From positions 1 to 64,000 of the forward strand of contig NZ_QCZH01000015.1 in the NCBI RefSeq assembly GCF_003097655.1: a stretch of DNA of 64,000 nucleotides, in the 5' to 3' direction. The translations under genes were made by a program, and so were the position numbers. Source of the DNA: Flavobacterium laiguense. GTDB lineage: Bacteria; Bacteroidota; Bacteroidia; Flavobacteriales; Flavobacteriaceae. Shown in pieces: positions 45,201 through 53,423 of this stretch. The notes beneath the pieces are model-generated. The model searched no databases. It was not told where the DNA came from and saw only the letters and a list, made by a program, of their open reading frames with translations. Every line of letters starts with the position of its first letter. The first letter of the stretch is position 1.

Positions 45201-45736
45201 ATTACAAAAGTTCCATTGAAAATCTTGTGGCGACAGTGTTCTGAATTGGCTTGTGAAAAAGCAAAAATCTCTGAATCCGTTAATTTTCTACCTAATTTAG
45301 TGGCTAAATTATCTAAGTATTCCACTTCTTCCGGACTTAAAGCCAAACCTTCACTTTTGTTGTAAGCAGCGATATCATCGATGTTCAGAATAGCTTCCGG
45401 AAGTACATTGATGGTAAATATATCTTGATTCAACTCGGTGTATTTTTGCGAAAGCATAGGGTCGAAATCATTGAAATCAGCCGTAGCTTTGTGGAATTCT
45501 TCGATACGAATGATTCCAGAAATCCCCATGTTTTGAGTAATTTCCACCGCATTGGTACTCCAAGGAGTAATCATAGTGGCACGAGGTCCAACAAAAAAAT
45601 CCGACAAGACGGATTTTTCTATTTTATTGGAATCGGCAAAAAGCCAGTTGAGTTTTGAAATGTCTTGAGCCGAAATTTCGTTTTGCGTTTGTACTGCAAA
45701 AACAGTTTTGCTTTGGTTTTCAAAGAAATGGATCAT
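42083..45736 (-). CDS. purL: Phosphoribosylformylglycinamidine synthase (large, single-chain)
   Basis: 1217 aa enzyme of purine synthesis that converts FGAR plus glutamine and ATP to FGAM. Single-chain form with N-terminal, two AIRS-like and C-terminal glutamine amidotransferase domains. Motifs: LTDSEIFAFSQANSEHCRHKIF, KAETHNFPTTVEPFNGAATG, GGAAVSS, SIHDHGAGG, PTGKDSLSMKQ, HDIGSGG, and the glutaminase nucleophile in GICNGCQLFIELGL with His in SHGEGKF. Its 3' end is duplicated downstream (see repeats A and B). Start MIHFFENQSKTVF. Confidence 0.96.
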   Translation of the reverse strand: MIHFFENQSKTVFAVQTQNEISAQDISKLNWLFADSNKIEKSVLSDFFVGPRATMITPWSTNAVEITQNMGISGIIRIEEFHKATADFNDFDPMLSQKYTELNQDIFTINVLPEAILNIDDIAAYNKSEGLALSPEEVEYLDNLATKLGRKLTDSEIFAFSQANSEHCRHKIFNGTFVIDGVEKETSLFKLIKKTSQENPNDIVSAYKDNVAFVKGPRVQQFAPKTADKPDFYEIKEFDSVISLKAETHNFPTTVEPFNGAATGSGGEIRDRLAGGQGSLPMAGTAVYMTSYSRLEENRPWEDAVEARKWLYQTPMDILIKASNGASDFGNKFGQPLITGSILTFEHEENNRKIGYDKVIMQAGGIGYGKLDQAIKKKPQEGDKIVILGGENYRIGMGGAAVSSADTGAFGSGIELNAIQRSNPEMQKRAANAIRGLVESDNNPIVSIHDHGAGGHLNCLSELVEETGGLIDLDKLPVGDPTLSAKEIIGNESQERMGLIIGQKDIDILQRIADRERSPMYQVGDVTSDHRFTFESKSTGLKPMDYALEDFFGSSPKTVMTDKTINYNYPALEYSVKNISTYLEQVLQLEAVACKDWLTNKVDRCVGGKVAKQQCAGPLQLPLNNCGVMALDYQGIEGVATSIGHSPIAALIDPVAGSRTAIAESLSNIVWAPIKDGLKGISLSANWMWACKNEGEDARLYAAVEGCSEFAIELGINIPTGKDSLSMKQKYPNDEVIAPGTVIISAGGNCIDIRKVVEPVLQKDGGSIYYINLSQDDFKLGGSSLAQTLNAIGNDAPTIKDAAFFKNAFNTLQELILDNQILAGHDIGSGGLITTLLEMCFADVNLGAKIDFSVFEEKDIIKYLFAENIAVVFQANSDEAVEAKLKANNVAFYKLGTATTEATLDFGPCKLDIAKYRDIWFKTSFLLDQKQSKNGTAQARFDNYKNQALNYTFPAHFTGKKPVIDNSKPRPKAAIIREKGSNSEREMANAMYLAGFDVKDVHMTDLISGRENLEDIQFIGAVGGFSNSDVLGSAKGWAGAFLYNEKAKTALTNFFKREDTLSVGICNGCQLFIELGLINPEHKQKPKMLHNESNKHESIFTSVTIQENNSVMLSTLAGATLGVWVSHGEGKFSKPMAEEHYNIVGKYGYDSYPANPNGSDYNTAMMCDTTGRHLVMMPHIERSTFQWNWAHYPKDRNDEVTPWHEAFVNARKWIDKI

Positions 45737-45841
45737 TGTTGTGTAGTTTGTTGTATTTAACGGTGCAAATTTAGTTTAAATATATAGTAAGAGCAAATGT
45801 GAAAAGCAAAGACTTTGATAAAATCACACAATTAAAAAAAG

Positions 45842-45899
45842 ACCGCAAATTCGCAAATTTTTATGGGTCTTAAAATAATATAATTTGCGAATTTGCGGT
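45842..45899. repeat. Palindromic element with perfect 18-bp arms (CGCAAATT octamers)
   Basis: Left arm ACCGCAAATTCGCAAATT and right arm AATTTGCGAATTTGCGGT are perfect reverse complements separated by 22 bases. Each arm is two CGCAAATT octamers. It lies between purL and the beta-helix gene and could form a long cruciform or RNA hairpin; no T-run follows in a terminator position. Confidence 0.92.
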
Positions 45900-45910
45900 T
45901 AATTAACATT

Positions 45911-47422
45911 TTACTTCGGAAACGGTTTGTTTTGATAGGCTCCTAAATCTGGGGGTAACGTTCTGGTATTTCCAAGAATATCTAGCGGTATCAAATACGT
46001 CGAATTCCCTTTTGCGAAAGCGGAAGAAGTATTGTCTATATTGAAATTATTGATATTTGGATTAAAGAATTTGGGGTCTTTGTTGAGGGTAATAGTATTG
46101 TAATGCACTGGATCTGTATCGAATTGATAAAGCGGATCTTTGGTGTTGTTGGACTTAATCAAGCAATTGTTGAATTGGTATTCGAAAGTGGCTCCCGTTT
46201 TTTTACTTAAAAAAAGTTCATTGGAATAGGAACCATAAATGATACAATTGTTGAATGTTGCCTGAGTAAGGTCTTTGGTCTCGGGAGTTGCAGCTGTACT
46301 ATAATTGCTAATAAAGACCGCTACTTGTCCAGGACTCGACCAGTTGTTGTTGAAGGTGCAATGTGTAAACTTGTAATTTCCGCCATAAGTACAGGCTAGA
46401 CTTGCTTCTCCTGTATAGTTGATGACGATGTTTTCTCCTTTTATTAATCCGTTTTTGGCTTGAATTCCATAATGGGTACAGTTGTAAACCTGAGTATTTT
46501 TTATAGAAACGGTTGCTCCGTCATTACCCTCGATTAATAATCCAACAGTTGCGTTTTTTAGTGTGAGATTTTGAATCGTATTATTGACACTTCCTTCTTG
46601 CAACCAAATCGTTCCCCATTGTCCAGGAACATAGGCGAAATCGGGTTGTTGACGATCACTGCTAAAAATGACTTCGTTTTCTAATTTATCAGTGACTGAT
46701 GTTGAACCATTGATGTGAATGGAAGCTTTTTTGGATACAATAAGACCGGAATTAGCATGAAAATAAACTCTTGCTCCAGGATCAAAAGTCACGGTTTCTC
46801 CTTCGGGAACGGCTGCGTAGCCATAAATAACATAGGCTTTTTTGTTGGTAAAATGGAGTTCATTGCCATGAATAGGGTCGTTTTTGTCCAGATAAAAACC
46901 GTTTTTTTTTTCATTTCCGATTGGGAGTGTTTCTGTGGTTCCGTCTGCATTGCGGTTGGGATATAATAAAATGGCATCTTGTACCAAGGTTACTAATTCT
47001 ACCTTTTGAAGATTGGCTCCGCCGTCAAACTCAATTTGGTCGGTGTATAGAAACTCTGTAGGGGTTGCATTATCAGTTTCTACGGTTGTTTCTATGAAAA
47101 TATACAGGCTGTCTTTGGCCAATAGCGTAACATTTTCGAATAGTTTGCCTTGATTGCCTTGGGCGCCATCAACGGACATTCGGTATTTTGAGTTTAATCC
47201 TTTGTTGAATTTTATGGTTGGAATGTTAATGTCGTTTTTTGAATGGTTATAGACTTTTAGGGTATAGGTACTCGAACTCAAATTGGTAAAAACCGTATCT
47301 AAATAAACAGTATCTTTAGAGAAAGTCAAATCACCGGTACTGGCTACGGTCTCAAAATCACTACGACAAGAGCAAAATGAAAGTAGTATTCCAGCTAAAA
47401 AAAGTAAAGTGATGTGACGCAT
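45911..47422 (-). CDS. Right-handed parallel beta-helix lipoprotein
   Basis: 503 aa. Lipoprotein signal MRHITLLFLAGILLSFCSC. Residues about 25-150 form a Bacteroidota beta-sandwich (STGDLTFSKDTVYLDTVFTN), then a beta-helix with NTIQNLTLKNATVGLLIEG, VSIKNTQVYNCTHYGIQAKNG and FNNNWSSPGQVAVFIS repeats, and a final LGNTRTLPPDLGAYQ motif common in extracellular beta-helix proteins. It is probably surface-anchored; ligand unknown. Adjacent to purL but separated by the 18-bp palindrome. Confidence 0.85.
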   Translation of the reverse strand: MRHITLLFLAGILLSFCSCRSDFETVASTGDLTFSKDTVYLDTVFTNLSSSTYTLKVYNHSKNDINIPTIKFNKGLNSKYRMSVDGAQGNQGKLFENVTLLAKDSLYIFIETTVETDNATPTEFLYTDQIEFDGGANLQKVELVTLVQDAILLYPNRNADGTTETLPIGNEKKNGFYLDKNDPIHGNELHFTNKKAYVIYGYAAVPEGETVTFDPGARVYFHANSGLIVSKKASIHINGSTSVTDKLENEVIFSSDRQQPDFAYVPGQWGTIWLQEGSVNNTIQNLTLKNATVGLLIEGNDGATVSIKNTQVYNCTHYGIQAKNGLIKGENIVINYTGEASLACTYGGNYKFTHCTFNNNWSSPGQVAVFISNYSTAATPETKDLTQATFNNCIIYGSYSNELFLSKKTGATFEYQFNNCLIKSNNTKDPLYQFDTDPVHYNTITLNKDPKFFNPNINNFNIDNTSSAFAKGNSTYLIPLDILGNTRTLPPDLGAYQNKPFPK

Positions 47423-47550
47423 TTGGTTTTGTTATTTTTTGTAAAAATAGGAATAAATTAGATTTGTAAGATTGTTAAGCGCTTTAGATTTTTATTTCTT
47501 TTTTGGATTGTCTATTTAATGTATTTTTACATTCTTTAAAATCTAAAATC

Positions 47551-47973
47551 ATGACAATAGACAAAGATAAAATGCTCGAATATTGTAACGAGTTTTCCAA
47601 AAACACTTTGATGGAAACGTTGAAGATCGAGTTCATAGATGCCGGAGAGGGATTCCTTGTTGCCAAAATGCCTGTTAATTCGTTAGTGCATCAACCGATG
47701 GGATTGTTGCATGGAGGTGCTTCGGTGGCTTTGGCAGAAAGTGTGGGAAGTGCAGCTTCGCATTTTTTTATTAATGATAAAAATCAAGAAGTACGCGGTA
47801 TCGAGATTTCGGCCAATCACTTAAGGAGTATCCGTGAAGGTGTTGTTTTTGGAACTGCCCGTATTATTCATAAAGGGAGAAGTTTGCATCTTTGGGAGAT
47901 TAAAATTACGGATGAGGAAGGGAATTTGATTTCACTTTGTAAATTGACTAATATGGTTTTGACGCGCCCCTAA
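47551..47973 (+). CDS. Hotdog-fold thioesterase, probable DHNA-CoA thioesterase
   Basis: 140 aa from ATG (MTIDKDKMLEYCNEFSKNTLM); an upstream in-frame TTG is unlikely. PaaI/4HBT fold with LVHQPMGLLHGGASVALAESVGSAAS around the catalytic Glu and the late REGVVFGTARIIHKGRSLHLWEIKI. The next gene encodes isochorismate synthase, so this enzyme likely hydrolyses 1,4-dihydroxy-2-naphthoyl-CoA in menaquinone synthesis (MenI role; inference from position). The stop codon lies inside a CCCCTAACCCC repeat. Confidence 0.82.
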   Translation: MTIDKDKMLEYCNEFSKNTLMETLKIEFIDAGEGFLVAKMPVNSLVHQPMGLLHGGASVALAESVGSAASHFFINDKNQEVRGIEISANHLRSIREGVVFGTARIIHKGRSLHLWEIKITDEEGNLISLCKLTNMVLTRP

Positions 47974-47992
47974 CCCCAAAAGGGGAAAATTT
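47966..47992. repeat. CCCCTAACCCC..GGGG repeat overlapping the thioesterase stop
   Basis: CCCCTAACCCCAAAAGGGG forms a small stem-loop; sequences of this type are repeated between genes in flavobacteria (from memory). It supplies the last codons and stop of the thioesterase. Confidence 0.55.
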
Positions 47993-48014
47993 GATTTTTT
48001 ATTATTAAAGTAGT

Positions 48015-49079
48015 ATGAGTGATTTTTTTGAAAAAGTTATAAAACAACAAGAACAAAAGCTTCCTTTTGTTTTGTATTGCAAATCCAATTCGGATACGAT
48101 AATTGGAATGTTTCAGCATAATGATACATTGTTTAATGTGGTCGATTTTACCGAGAAGGGATTTGTGTTTGCTTCTTTCGATGGAAATAGTATTCATTTA
48201 ATTCCCGAAAACCAATCAGAAATAACTGCTGTTATTAGAGAAAAAGGGGGAGTTGAAATATCGAAAAAGAAGGAGAAGGTTTCAACTGTGTCAGAAAAAA
48301 AAGATTTCGAAAAGTTAGTTTCTAAAGGGATTCAAGCCATAGAAAATCAAGAATTCAAGAAGGTCGTTCTTTCACGCAAAGAAATAATCGAACTGGAAAA
48401 TTTTGATTTGGTTGCTACTTTCGAAAAATTAGTTCGATTGTATCCCAACACTTTTGTGTACTGTTTTTATCATCCCAAAGTTGGAGTTTGGCTTGGTGCA
48501 ACTCCTGAGCAATTGGTAAAAGCCAATGTCAATGTATTCGAGACAATGGCCTTGGCAGGAACCCAAAAAGATTATGGCTCTGATGCAGTTGTTTGGGAAA
48601 AGAAAGAAAGGGAAGAACAGCAATATGTTACAGACTATATCGTAGATCAACTCCAAGAGGTGGCGCTGGAGGTTTCGGTTACGGAACCTTATAGCATTAA
48701 AGCGGGGAGTGTTTGGCATCTTAAAACCGATATTTGGGGCGTTCTAAATGCTGGTTTTAGTTTAAAACAAGTTGTTTATTTATTGCATCCTACTCCAGCA
48801 GTTTGCGGATTGCCAAAAGAAGCTTCTAAAGCCTTTATTTTGGAAAATGAAAATTACGATCGAACTTTTTATACCGGATTTTTGGGCGAATTGAATACAA
48901 GTTTTGCGGTTGATTCCGTTAGCTCGGATCTGTTTGTCAATTTGCGTTGCATGCAGATTTGTGACTCGCAAGCATATTTGTATATGGGATGCGGAATTAC
49001 CAAAGACAGTATTCCTGAAAATGAATGGATGGAAAGTGTTAATAAATCGATGACGATGAAGAGGAGTTTGGATTTTTAA
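48015..49079 (+). CDS. menF: Isochorismate synthase
   Basis: 354 aa chorismate-binding enzyme that converts chorismate to isochorismate for menaquinone. Motifs: KGIQAIENQEFKKVVLSRKE, VWLGATPEQLVK, TMALAGTQ, SVWHLKTDIWG, LHPTPAVCGLPKEAS, DRTFYTGFLGE and NLRCMQICDSQAYLYMGCG. Menaquinone use (not siderophore) is favoured because a DHNA-CoA-like thioesterase gene precedes it by 41 bases. The N-terminal region is divergent, as in most menF genes. Confidence 0.9.
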   Translation: MSDFFEKVIKQQEQKLPFVLYCKSNSDTIIGMFQHNDTLFNVVDFTEKGFVFASFDGNSIHLIPENQSEITAVIREKGGVEISKKKEKVSTVSEKKDFEKLVSKGIQAIENQEFKKVVLSRKEIIELENFDLVATFEKLVRLYPNTFVYCFYHPKVGVWLGATPEQLVKANVNVFETMALAGTQKDYGSDAVVWEKKEREEQQYVTDYIVDQLQEVALEVSVTEPYSIKAGSVWHLKTDIWGVLNAGFSLKQVVYLLHPTPAVCGLPKEASKAFILENENYDRTFYTGFLGELNTSFAVDSVSSDLFVNLRCMQICDSQAYLYMGCGITKDSIPENEWMESVNKSMTMKRSLDF

Positions 49080-49170
49080 TTCTAAAAGGCAGAAAGCAGG
49101 AAACAGAATTCAGGAAGAGGAAAGAGAAAGCATAAAAAGACAAAATTTTGTCATAAAGAATTGCCATAAT

Positions 49171-49216
49171 ATTGTCTTTCCGACGAAGGAGGGATATCCG
49201 AAAGTAACTCGACAAT
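49171..49216. repeat. Interspersed repeat with GTCTTTCCGACGAAGGAGG core
   Basis: ATTGTC and GACAAT end a 46-base segment that includes CTTTCCGACGAAGGAGGGAT, a sequence close to a repeat I recall being scattered through Bacteroidota genomes (GTCATTCCGACGAAGGAGGAATC type). Surrounded by purine-rich AAAGCAGAAA stretches. Lies between menF and bshB1, whose separation (262 bases) it helps to explain. Confidence 0.6.
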
Positions 49217-49341
49217 CCTAATAAATAACACATTCAAGATCCGAAAAAAAAATAATATTGAGGAATAGTATTGCGGAAGTAGTTTACAAAAGATAGGAGA
49301 AAGAAAACAGAAAGCAGAAATTAGAAAAAAACATAAAATAA

Positions 49342-50058
49342 ATGAAATTAGATATACTAGCATTTGGTGCACATCCGGACGATGTAGAATTGGGATGTGC
49401 AGGAACGATTTTAAAAGAGATTTCTTTGGGTAAAACGGTTGGAATTGTTGATTTGACCCGAGGAGAGCTTGGTACTCGTGGTTCTGCCGAGATTAGGGAT
49501 CAGGAAGCAAATGCTGCTGCGAAAGTATTAGGGGTTTCTGTTCGGGAGAATCTGAATATGCGGGATGGCTTTTTTGTAAATGATGAAAAACATCAATTGC
49601 AAGTGATTCAAATGATTCGGAAATACCAACCACAGATCGTGTTGTGCAATGCGATAGATGACAGGCATATCGATCACGGAAAAGGAAGTCAATTGGTTTC
49701 GGACGCTTGCTTTTTGTCGGGCTTGTTAAAGATTGAAACGGTTCTCGATGGTGTTATTCAAAAACCATGGAGACCTAAAGTGGTGTATCATTACATACAA
49801 TGGAAAAACATAGAACCGGATTTTGTGGTGGACATAACTGGGTTTACTGAGGCAAAAATTGAATCGATATTGGCCTATCGTTCGCAATTTTATGATCCCA
49901 ATTCAAAAGAACCGGAATCTCCCATATCGAGTAAAAACTTCTTGGAAAGTCTAAATTACCGTTCAAGGGATTTAGGAAGGCTAACTGGGGTAGAATATGC
50001 TGAAGGTTTTACGGTAGAAAGGTATTTGGCAGTCAATAGTTTAGGAGATTTGTTGTAA
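49342..50058 (+). CDS. bshB1: Bacillithiol biosynthesis deacetylase BshB1
   Basis: 238 aa zinc deacetylase of the LmbE/PIG-L family. It removes acetyl from GlcNAc-malate in bacillithiol synthesis. Zinc motif AHPDD at His11-Asp14, then DLTRGELGTRGSAEIRDQEA, CNAIDDRHIDHGKGSQL with the second His set, and RSRDLGRLTGVEYAEGF near the end, specific for BshB1. No other bsh genes in the window. Leader contains purine-rich repeats; the tRNA-His gene follows. Confidence 0.95.
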   Translation: MKLDILAFGAHPDDVELGCAGTILKEISLGKTVGIVDLTRGELGTRGSAEIRDQEANAAAKVLGVSVRENLNMRDGFFVNDEKHQLQVIQMIRKYQPQIVLCNAIDDRHIDHGKGSQLVSDACFLSGLLKIETVLDGVIQKPWRPKVVYHYIQWKNIEPDFVVDITGFTEAKIESILAYRSQFYDPNSKEPESPISSKNFLESLNYRSRDLGRLTGVEYAEGFTVERYLAVNSLGDLL

Positions 50059-50085
50059 AATTGTTGAATTTTTTTTGATTTTTTG

Positions 50086-50116
50086 TTTGGAGAAGTAAAC
50101 ATTTATCCTATCTTTG
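50086..50116 (+). promoter_or_regulatory. Promoter of tRNA-His
   Basis: TTTG (50086-50089), 19 bases, TATCTTTG (50109-50116): an exact match to the Bacteroidota sigma consensus in boxes and spacing. The tRNA begins 18 bases later. Confidence 0.85.
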
Positions 50117-50134
50117 CCACCGCTAAGCGCAAAT

Positions 50135-50209
50135 GGTGGTTGTAGCTCAGTTGGTTAGAGCATCGGTTTGTGGTACCGAGGGTCGCGGGTTCGAGCCCCG
50201 TCTCCCACC
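50135..50209 (+). tRNA. tRNA-His (anticodon GTG)
   Basis: Cloverleaf with D stem GCTC/GAGC, anticodon stem TCGGT/ACCGA around loop TTGTGGT (anticodon GTG) and T arm GCGGG TTCGAGC CCCGT. The extra 5' G (G-1) faces C73, a histidine identity mark. The acceptor stem has two adjacent mismatches at 5:68 (T,C) and 6:67 (T,T). 3' CCA is not encoded. Confidence 0.95.
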
Positions 50210-50218
50210 CAGAAATAA

Positions 50219-50248
50219 TAAGCCTTGAAGAAATTCAAGGCTTTTTTT
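50219..50248 (+). terminator. Terminator after tRNA-His
   Basis: AGCCTTGAA / TTCAAGGCT stem with loop GAAA and seven Ts. It also lies downstream of the minus-strand kinase gene. Confidence 0.9.
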
Positions 50249-50272
50249 GTGGAGTAAAGTTTCGTGCTGTAA

Positions 50273-51385
50273 TTAGCTTATTTCCGTTGTTTCTTTTTTA
50301 AAGGATATAGTAAACGTTGTTCCTTCATTAATTTTACTATCTACTTCAATTTTACCACCTAAACTGGTGATGTGATTATTTACTAAATAAAGTCCGATTC
50401 CCTTACTGTCAATATGGTTGTGGAACTTTTGGTGCAGACCGAAAACTTTGTCTTTTACAAGATCCATATCGAATCCGAGACCGTTGTCCGAAAAAAACAA
50501 TTGATCTATTCCGTTGTTATTTCTGGAATAAATAGAAATAATTGGCGAGCAACTTGGTTTGGCATATTTAATCGAATTGGTTATTAAATTTAGGAATATA
50601 CTTTCTAAATACGCTTTGTTGAAATTAATCTTTTCAAGTTCAGAAAAGTCAGCATGAAGGGTAACTTTTGAATTTTGGATCAAAGAGAAGATGGAGTGTT
50701 TTACTGCTTTGAGGGATTCATTCAAGTCTACTTCTTCAACCTGAGCAATTGCCTTATCCTCATGAATTAAAATGTCTACATAATCGTTTAAAGCTTGTTT
50801 TAAACTTTCACTGGTTGATTTTAGCATTTCAATAAATTCCAGTGTTTCTGGGTCATCAATTTTAGAAACATCTAAAAGACTGAATATAGAAAGCAGATTA
50901 TTTACCGGAGATCTCAGATCATGGGAACTATTATAGCTTAATTTCTTGAGGTCTTTATTGATTTTCGTAAACTTAGTAAGAAGTAAATTTCGTTCCTCTT
51001 CCAGTTTTTTATTGTGTGTAATGTTTTTAGCAATCGCATAAACTAATTTATCATCGACTATTGGCATAGAGGTCCAAGAGAGCCATACAATCCCGCCACT
51101 CTTTGTTACGTATCGATTTTCGAAATTCAAAAGTGGTTTGTTATTAGTCAGTTCCTCTCTGACTTTTGCAGTAAAATCCCTGTCATCAATATGGATAAAT
51201 TCATTGATGGGTCTTGAAAACAATTCTTCATTTGTGTAACCCAATAATTTAGAAACGGCAGGGTTTGTTTTTTTGAAGAAACCATCAAATCCTGCGATAC
51301 ATAGTAAATCAGCTGATATTTCAAAAAAATGTTCGAATATAAAAGTGTTATCCGGATTTGGAATTGAATTATGCTTTTTTGTCAT
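50273..51385 (-). CDS. PAS-domain sensor histidine kinase
   Basis: 370 aa. PAS domain at about residues 15-125 (GFFKKTNPAVSKLLGYTNEELF) then a helical linker, phospho-acceptor His155 in SYNSSHDLRSPVNNLLS, and an ATPase domain with NLITNSIKYAKPS, LFFSDNGLGFDMD and HKFHNHIDSKGIGLYLVNNH. No membrane helix, so it is a cytosolic or peripheral sensor. No response regulator lies nearby, so the partner is unknown. The dimerisation region is short, as in many orphan flavobacterial kinases. Confidence 0.92.
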   Translation of the reverse strand: MTKKHNSIPNPDNTFIFEHFFEISADLLCIAGFDGFFKKTNPAVSKLLGYTNEELFSRPINEFIHIDDRDFTAKVREELTNNKPLLNFENRYVTKSGGIVWLSWTSMPIVDDKLVYAIAKNITHNKKLEEERNLLLTKFTKINKDLKKLSYNSSHDLRSPVNNLLSIFSLLDVSKIDDPETLEFIEMLKSTSESLKQALNDYVDILIHEDKAIAQVEEVDLNESLKAVKHSIFSLIQNSKVTLHADFSELEKINFNKAYLESIFLNLITNSIKYAKPSCSPIISIYSRNNNGIDQLFFSDNGLGFDMDLVKDKVFGLHQKFHNHIDSKGIGLYLVNNHITSLGGKIEVDSKINEGTTFTISFKKETTEIS

Positions 51386-51519
51386 TTTCGTGTAATAGAA
51401 TTGTTATTGTTTCTATGTTTTTTGAGAATAACAGAAAAGACCTATTAAAGAATCTCCTTATGTTATTTCTTTATTAGAATGTAATGCATTGTCAGGTTTC
51501 GAAAACTGGACATAAATTT

Positions 51520-51563
51520 AAAAAAAAAAGGATCATCAAATTTCTTCGAAGTTCCTTTTTTTA
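51520..51563 (-). terminator. Terminator after the M28 peptidase gene
   Basis: AAAAAAAGGA / TCC-rich arms with a long loop and T-run on the minus strand. Confidence 0.5.
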
Positions 51564-51572
51564 CTAATATAT

Positions 51573-52589
51573 TTATTTAAGCGGTTTGTCAACTACAATT
51601 CTCTCTGGTCTGTTGGCCAAATCCCATGCAATAACAAAGGCGAGTTGCGCTCTTTTGGCCAAGGCATCAAATTCAATTTTATCTACTTCATCTGATTTTT
51701 GATGATAATCGGCATGAACACCATTGAAAAGGAATACAGATGGGATGCCATTTTTGGCAAAATTATAATGATCAGAACGCTCATAAAAATGATTTGGATC
51801 TTTCGGGTCGTTGAATTTGTAATCCAAATCTAAATGGGTGTATTTATCGTTTTGTGCAACGGTTATATTGTGTAAATCGGTTGACAGTCTATCGGCACCA
51901 ATAACATAGACATAATTGTTGGTATTTGCATGTTCTACATCGCGACGGCCTATCATATCAATATTAATATCGGCAATGGTATTGGCAATTGGAAATAACG
52001 GGTTTTCGGAATAGAATCTAGAACCATGCAAACCATGTTCCTCGCCAGTTACATGAAGAAATAATATAGAACGTTTTGGACCATGACCTGCTTTTTTTGC
52101 TTTTTGAAAAGCTTGGGCAATTTGCAGGATAGCAACAGTACCAGACCCATCATCATCGGCACCATTATAAATATCTCCGTTTTTGATACCTACATGGTCG
52201 TAATGTGCTGAAATGACTAAAACTTCATTTGGCTTTTCAGAACCTTCAATATAAGCCCAAATATTTTCAGAATCGGGTAAGTTCTCGTTGCGTTTGGCAT
52301 TCAAGTAGGCCGCAGGAACTGGTTGGTAATAGTTTTTGGCTCCCTTAGGATAAGAGATGCCGCTTTTTTTGTACTGACTGATAAGATATTCACCGGCTTT
52401 TTTTTGGCCTTTAGATCCAGTGTCGCGACCTTCCATTTCGTCAGAAGCAACGATATAGAGTTTGGTCTTTAATTGATCTGCGGTTATGGTGTTCATGAAC
52501 GTTGTTGTAATGTCATTGTTGACTGCCTTTTTTTGGGCGAAACAGGATAGTGTCGTCATAAACACTAAAAGGGCTAGGTTTTTTTTCAT
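51573..52589 (-). CDS. M28-family metallopeptidase (first)
   Basis: 338 aa. Signal peptide MKKNLALLVFMTTLSCFAQ. Zinc-dependent aminopeptidase fold with SAHYDHVGI (first zinc His), NGADDDGSGTVAILQIA (bridging Asp), TGEEHGLHGSRFYS (Glu pair) and the C-terminal RSDHYNFAKNGIPS (His). No PA domain is visible. It probably trims secreted or periplasmic peptides. Precedes a dienelactone hydrolase and penicillin acylase on the same strand. Confidence 0.92.
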   Translation of the reverse strand: MKKNLALLVFMTTLSCFAQKKAVNNDITTTFMNTITADQLKTKLYIVASDEMEGRDTGSKGQKKAGEYLISQYKKSGISYPKGAKNYYQPVPAAYLNAKRNENLPDSENIWAYIEGSEKPNEVLVISAHYDHVGIKNGDIYNGADDDGSGTVAILQIAQAFQKAKKAGHGPKRSILFLHVTGEEHGLHGSRFYSENPLFPIANTIADINIDMIGRRDVEHANTNNYVYVIGADRLSTDLHNITVAQNDKYTHLDLDYKFNDPKDPNHFYERSDHYNFAKNGIPSVFLFNGVHADYHQKSDEVDKIEFDALAKRAQLAFVIAWDLANRPERIVVDKPLK

Positions 52590-52613
52590 ATAGGGATTGG
52601 AATATTTAATTTG

Positions 52614-53386
52614 TTATTTTTTCAAAACTTCATTCAAGAATAGTTTCAAGTGCTCAAAAGAACGTTTGTCTGCTTTTTCATTGTAGGCAGCTCCTTTAGA
52701 ATTGTCATTCCCTGCTTCTGGATTGGTAAAAGAATGAACGGCATTTGCATAATAAATCATTTGCCAATCGGCTTTTGTATCCCGCATTTCTTTTTGAAAT
52801 GTTAAAATTTCTTCGGTAGATTCATACGGATCATCGGCTCCGTGACAGATCAAAACTTTGGTATTGATAGGTTCTACTGGTCGTAAATGGTCTTTAGTCA
52901 AACTTCCATGAAAAGACACAACTCCTTTTACTTTTAGATGTCCACGAGCGGCTTCAAGTGCTCCTGTGCCTCCAAAACAATAGCCAATAGCTACAATGTT
53001 ATCTGGATTGGCACCAGCGGCAATTAATTGTTGTAGAGCTAAGGAAATTCGCTTTTGATAAGCTTCGAAGTTTTTTTGTAAAAACCAGCCTTATTACCAG
53101 CCTCATTGTTGTCTTTTGGATAATTTCCTTCACCATAAATATCGGCTATGAAGGTATAATATCCCATTTTTGAAAGTTTGTCAGCAGTGTCTTTAGAGAG
53201 TTTGTCAATGCCTCTCCAAGCGGGAAGAATCAGAATTCCTGGTTTTTCAACGCTTTTATTTACAGGAGCTATTTTATAACCATTTAAAATTTGTGCCTCA
53301 TCTTTGTATTGTACCGGTTTTAATTGCGCAAATAATTGACTACCAAATAATACTATTCCAAAAAATATGAATTTTAAATTTTTCAT
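52614..53386 (-). pseudogene. Dienelactone hydrolase family gene, frameshifted
   Basis: The N-terminal frame starts MKNLKFIFFGIVLFGSQLFA (signal peptide) and runs to AGFYKK. At a T7 run (53071-53077; A7 on the coding strand) the frame shifts: one more A would give FYKKNFEAYQKRISLALQQL, then a middle with GYCFGG (catalytic Cys) and the C-terminal part from VKGVVSFHGSL to FLNEVLKK. Together the parts make a complete 257-aa DLH with Cys-Asp-His (HGADDP, AVHSF). Either a real mutation, a phase-variable A-run or a base-call error. Confidence 0.85.
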
Positions 53387-53423
53387 GGCTTTGTTTTTAC
53401 AAATATCAGAATAATAATGATAT

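Noticed and set aside
52614..53386. Programmed frameshift in the dienelactone hydrolase gene
   Set aside because: No known programmed site or stimulatory structure is visible beyond the A7 run; a mutation or base-call error is simpler.
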